Below are positions 63,095 to 64,000 of a stretch of 64,000 bases of DNA, in pieces. Numbering within the stretch: the stretch's first letter is position 1; each line of letters opens with the position of its first letter. The DNA comes from Lysobacter sp. ISL-50 (GTDB lineage: Bacteria > Pseudomonadota > Gammaproteobacteria > Xanthomonadales > Xanthomonadaceae): contig NZ_JAGGRI010000017.1 in assembly GCF_018612875.1 (NCBI RefSeq), positions 1 to 64,000 of the forward strand, given 5' to 3'. The notes below the pieces were generated by a model, which saw only the letters and a list, made by a program, of their open reading frames with translations, had not been told where the DNA came from and ran no database searches. Position numbers and translations under genes: made by a program.

Positions 63095-64000
63095 TCAGCA
63101 CTTGCTGGGGGTGGATACCTCGTGACCGTGCAGTTCCGGCGGAGTTGAGGTACCGCCATGCTCCTTCAGCCAGTCGCAGACATGCACGATGTCCTTGGCC
63201 AAACCGCAGATGACATTGTGGTTGAGGTGCGGGCGGACAACGATGCGCAGGCTGTTCACGTTCTCCGCATTCGGCGGCATCGAGTAGGCCGACAGCACCC
63301 AGCCGCGCTCGCGGACTTTCGACGAGACGTCGAATTCATTGAAGTTATTGAACTCGGCCTTCAGCGTCAGCGCGACCACCGGAATGCGTTGGGTCTGGTT
63401 CATGATTTCGAAATAACCGCTGGCGACGAGCAGGTCGCGAAGGTGCTTGGCGTTCTCGACGGTGCGCTGCATGATCGCCTTGTAGCCGTCGAAGCCTAGC
63501 CGGATAAAGAGGTAGTACTGGTAGGCGATCTGAGCTGCATTACGGGAGAAGTTCAACGTCGCCGTCGGCATCTCGCCGCCGAGATAGTTCACGTAAAACA
63601 CCAGGTCCTTGTTGAAGACCTTGTTGTCCCGGAACACGATCCAGCCCAGGCCCGGCGGAACCAATCCGAACTTGTGCCCGGAAGCATTGATCGACTGCAC
63701 GCGCGGCAGGCGGAAGTCCCACTCGTAATCGGGATAGAGGAACGGGTTCACGAAACCGCCGGATGCGCCGTCGATGTGCATGGGAACGGAATGTCCGGTG
63801 CGTTTTTCGTACTCGTCCAGCCAGGCGTGGATTTCCTGAATGTCGTCGTCCTCGCCGGTGAAGGTCTGCCCCGCGATCGCGACAACGGCGATCGTGTTCT
63901 CGTCGACCAACTCCTCCAGGTGCTCGACCGTGAGGCGGTAGTTGCCGGGCTTGAGCGGCGCGATCCTCGGCTCGACGTCGAAATAGCGCATGAACTTCTT
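63095..64000 (-). CDS. Glutamate decarboxylase, partial (N-terminus outside window)
   Basis: About 302 of roughly 465 residues visible. PLP-lysine in SINASGHKFGLVPPG and the HIDGASGGFVNPF catalytic loop with the Asp that pairs with the PLP ring nitrogen identify group II decarboxylases of the GadB type. It converts Glu to GABA, consuming a proton. The gene continues past position 64000. Confidence 0.92.
   Translation of the reverse strand, partial: KKFMRYFDVEPRIAPLKPGNYRLTVEHLEELVDENTIAVVAIAGQTFTGEDDDIQEIHAWLDEYEKRTGHSVPMHIDGASGGFVNPFLYPDYEWDFRLPRVQSINASGHKFGLVPPGLGWIVFRDNKVFNKDLVFYVNYLGGEMPTATLNFSRNAAQIAYQYYLFIRLGFDGYKAIMQRTVENAKHLRDLLVASGYFEIMNQTQRIPVVALTLKAEFNNFNEFDVSSKVRERGWVLSAYSMPPNAENVNSLRIVVRPHLNHNVICGLAKDIVHVCDWLKEHGGTSTPPELHGHEVSTPSKC

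Overview
The window reads as chromosome of a high-GC gammaproteobacterium of the Xanthomonadaceae, most likely Lysobacter or a close relative. Three things suggest this: VirB5/VirB6 genes next to a Xanthomonas-type (XVIPCD) type IV effector-immunity pair, DUF4189 proteins, and a Zur-box-linked TonB receptor/ABC/MerC cluster. The genus is inferred; no rRNA or tRNA lies in the window.

Region 1 (1-25.1 kb) is the late half of a lambda-type siphoprophage, all on the + strand. Three small genes come first, each with the same leader element and its own 3' hairpin. Then come terminase small and large subunits, gpW, portal, S49 protease with a probable nested scaffold, decoration protein, major capsid, head-tail joining genes, tail tube, tail chaperones G and GT with a T7 slippery site, holin, lambda R-type endolysin, tape measure, baseplate/tip genes and tail fibre. 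Cargo (moron) genes interrupt the order: a secreted protein at 9.5 kb, an HNH protein on the - strand at 12.6 kb and a membrane protein at 16.1 kb. No integrase or att site is visible, so the left end lies outside.

Region 2 (25.1-37.3 kb, - strand) is an interbacterial-competition region. It holds an exported RHS/YD-repeat protein with an unassigned C-terminal domain and a small secreted candidate immunity protein just downstream. Next is a tight collinear run of nine genes: VirB5, VirB6, DUF4189 protein, membrane protein, immunity lipoprotein (X-Tfi type), lipase-fold XVIPCD effector (X-Tfe type), two unknown genes and a CsrA-like regulator. The remaining T4SS genes are absent here.

Region 3 (37.3-46.4 kb) is accessory. 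It has a response regulator behind a chain of GTAGAC/GTCTAC palindromes, an XRE regulator, small secreted proteins, a DnaA-box and palindrome-rich patch, a haem-oxygenase-like diiron protein, a frameshifted secreted gene, an IS110 fragment, a CPBP protease, a zinc metallopeptidase, and a DUF11 scrap beside a 79-bp tandem duplication.

Region 4 (46.4-52.4 kb) is a probable zinc/metallophore uptake unit. A TonB receptor diverges from a lipoprotein-permease-ATPase operon, followed by a MerC-like gene; two sites match the Zur box.

Region 5 (52.5-54.7 kb) is a graveyard: a helicase C-terminus, a ThiF/JAMM remnant with an in-frame amber stop, and a diverged scrap of the same tail gene found intact at 21 kb.

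Region 6 (54.7-64 kb) has TolC, HlyD and two ABC-2 permeases without an ATPase, then convergently two AspT-type exchangers and a glutamate decarboxylase running off the window. It is plausibly an acid-resistance locus.
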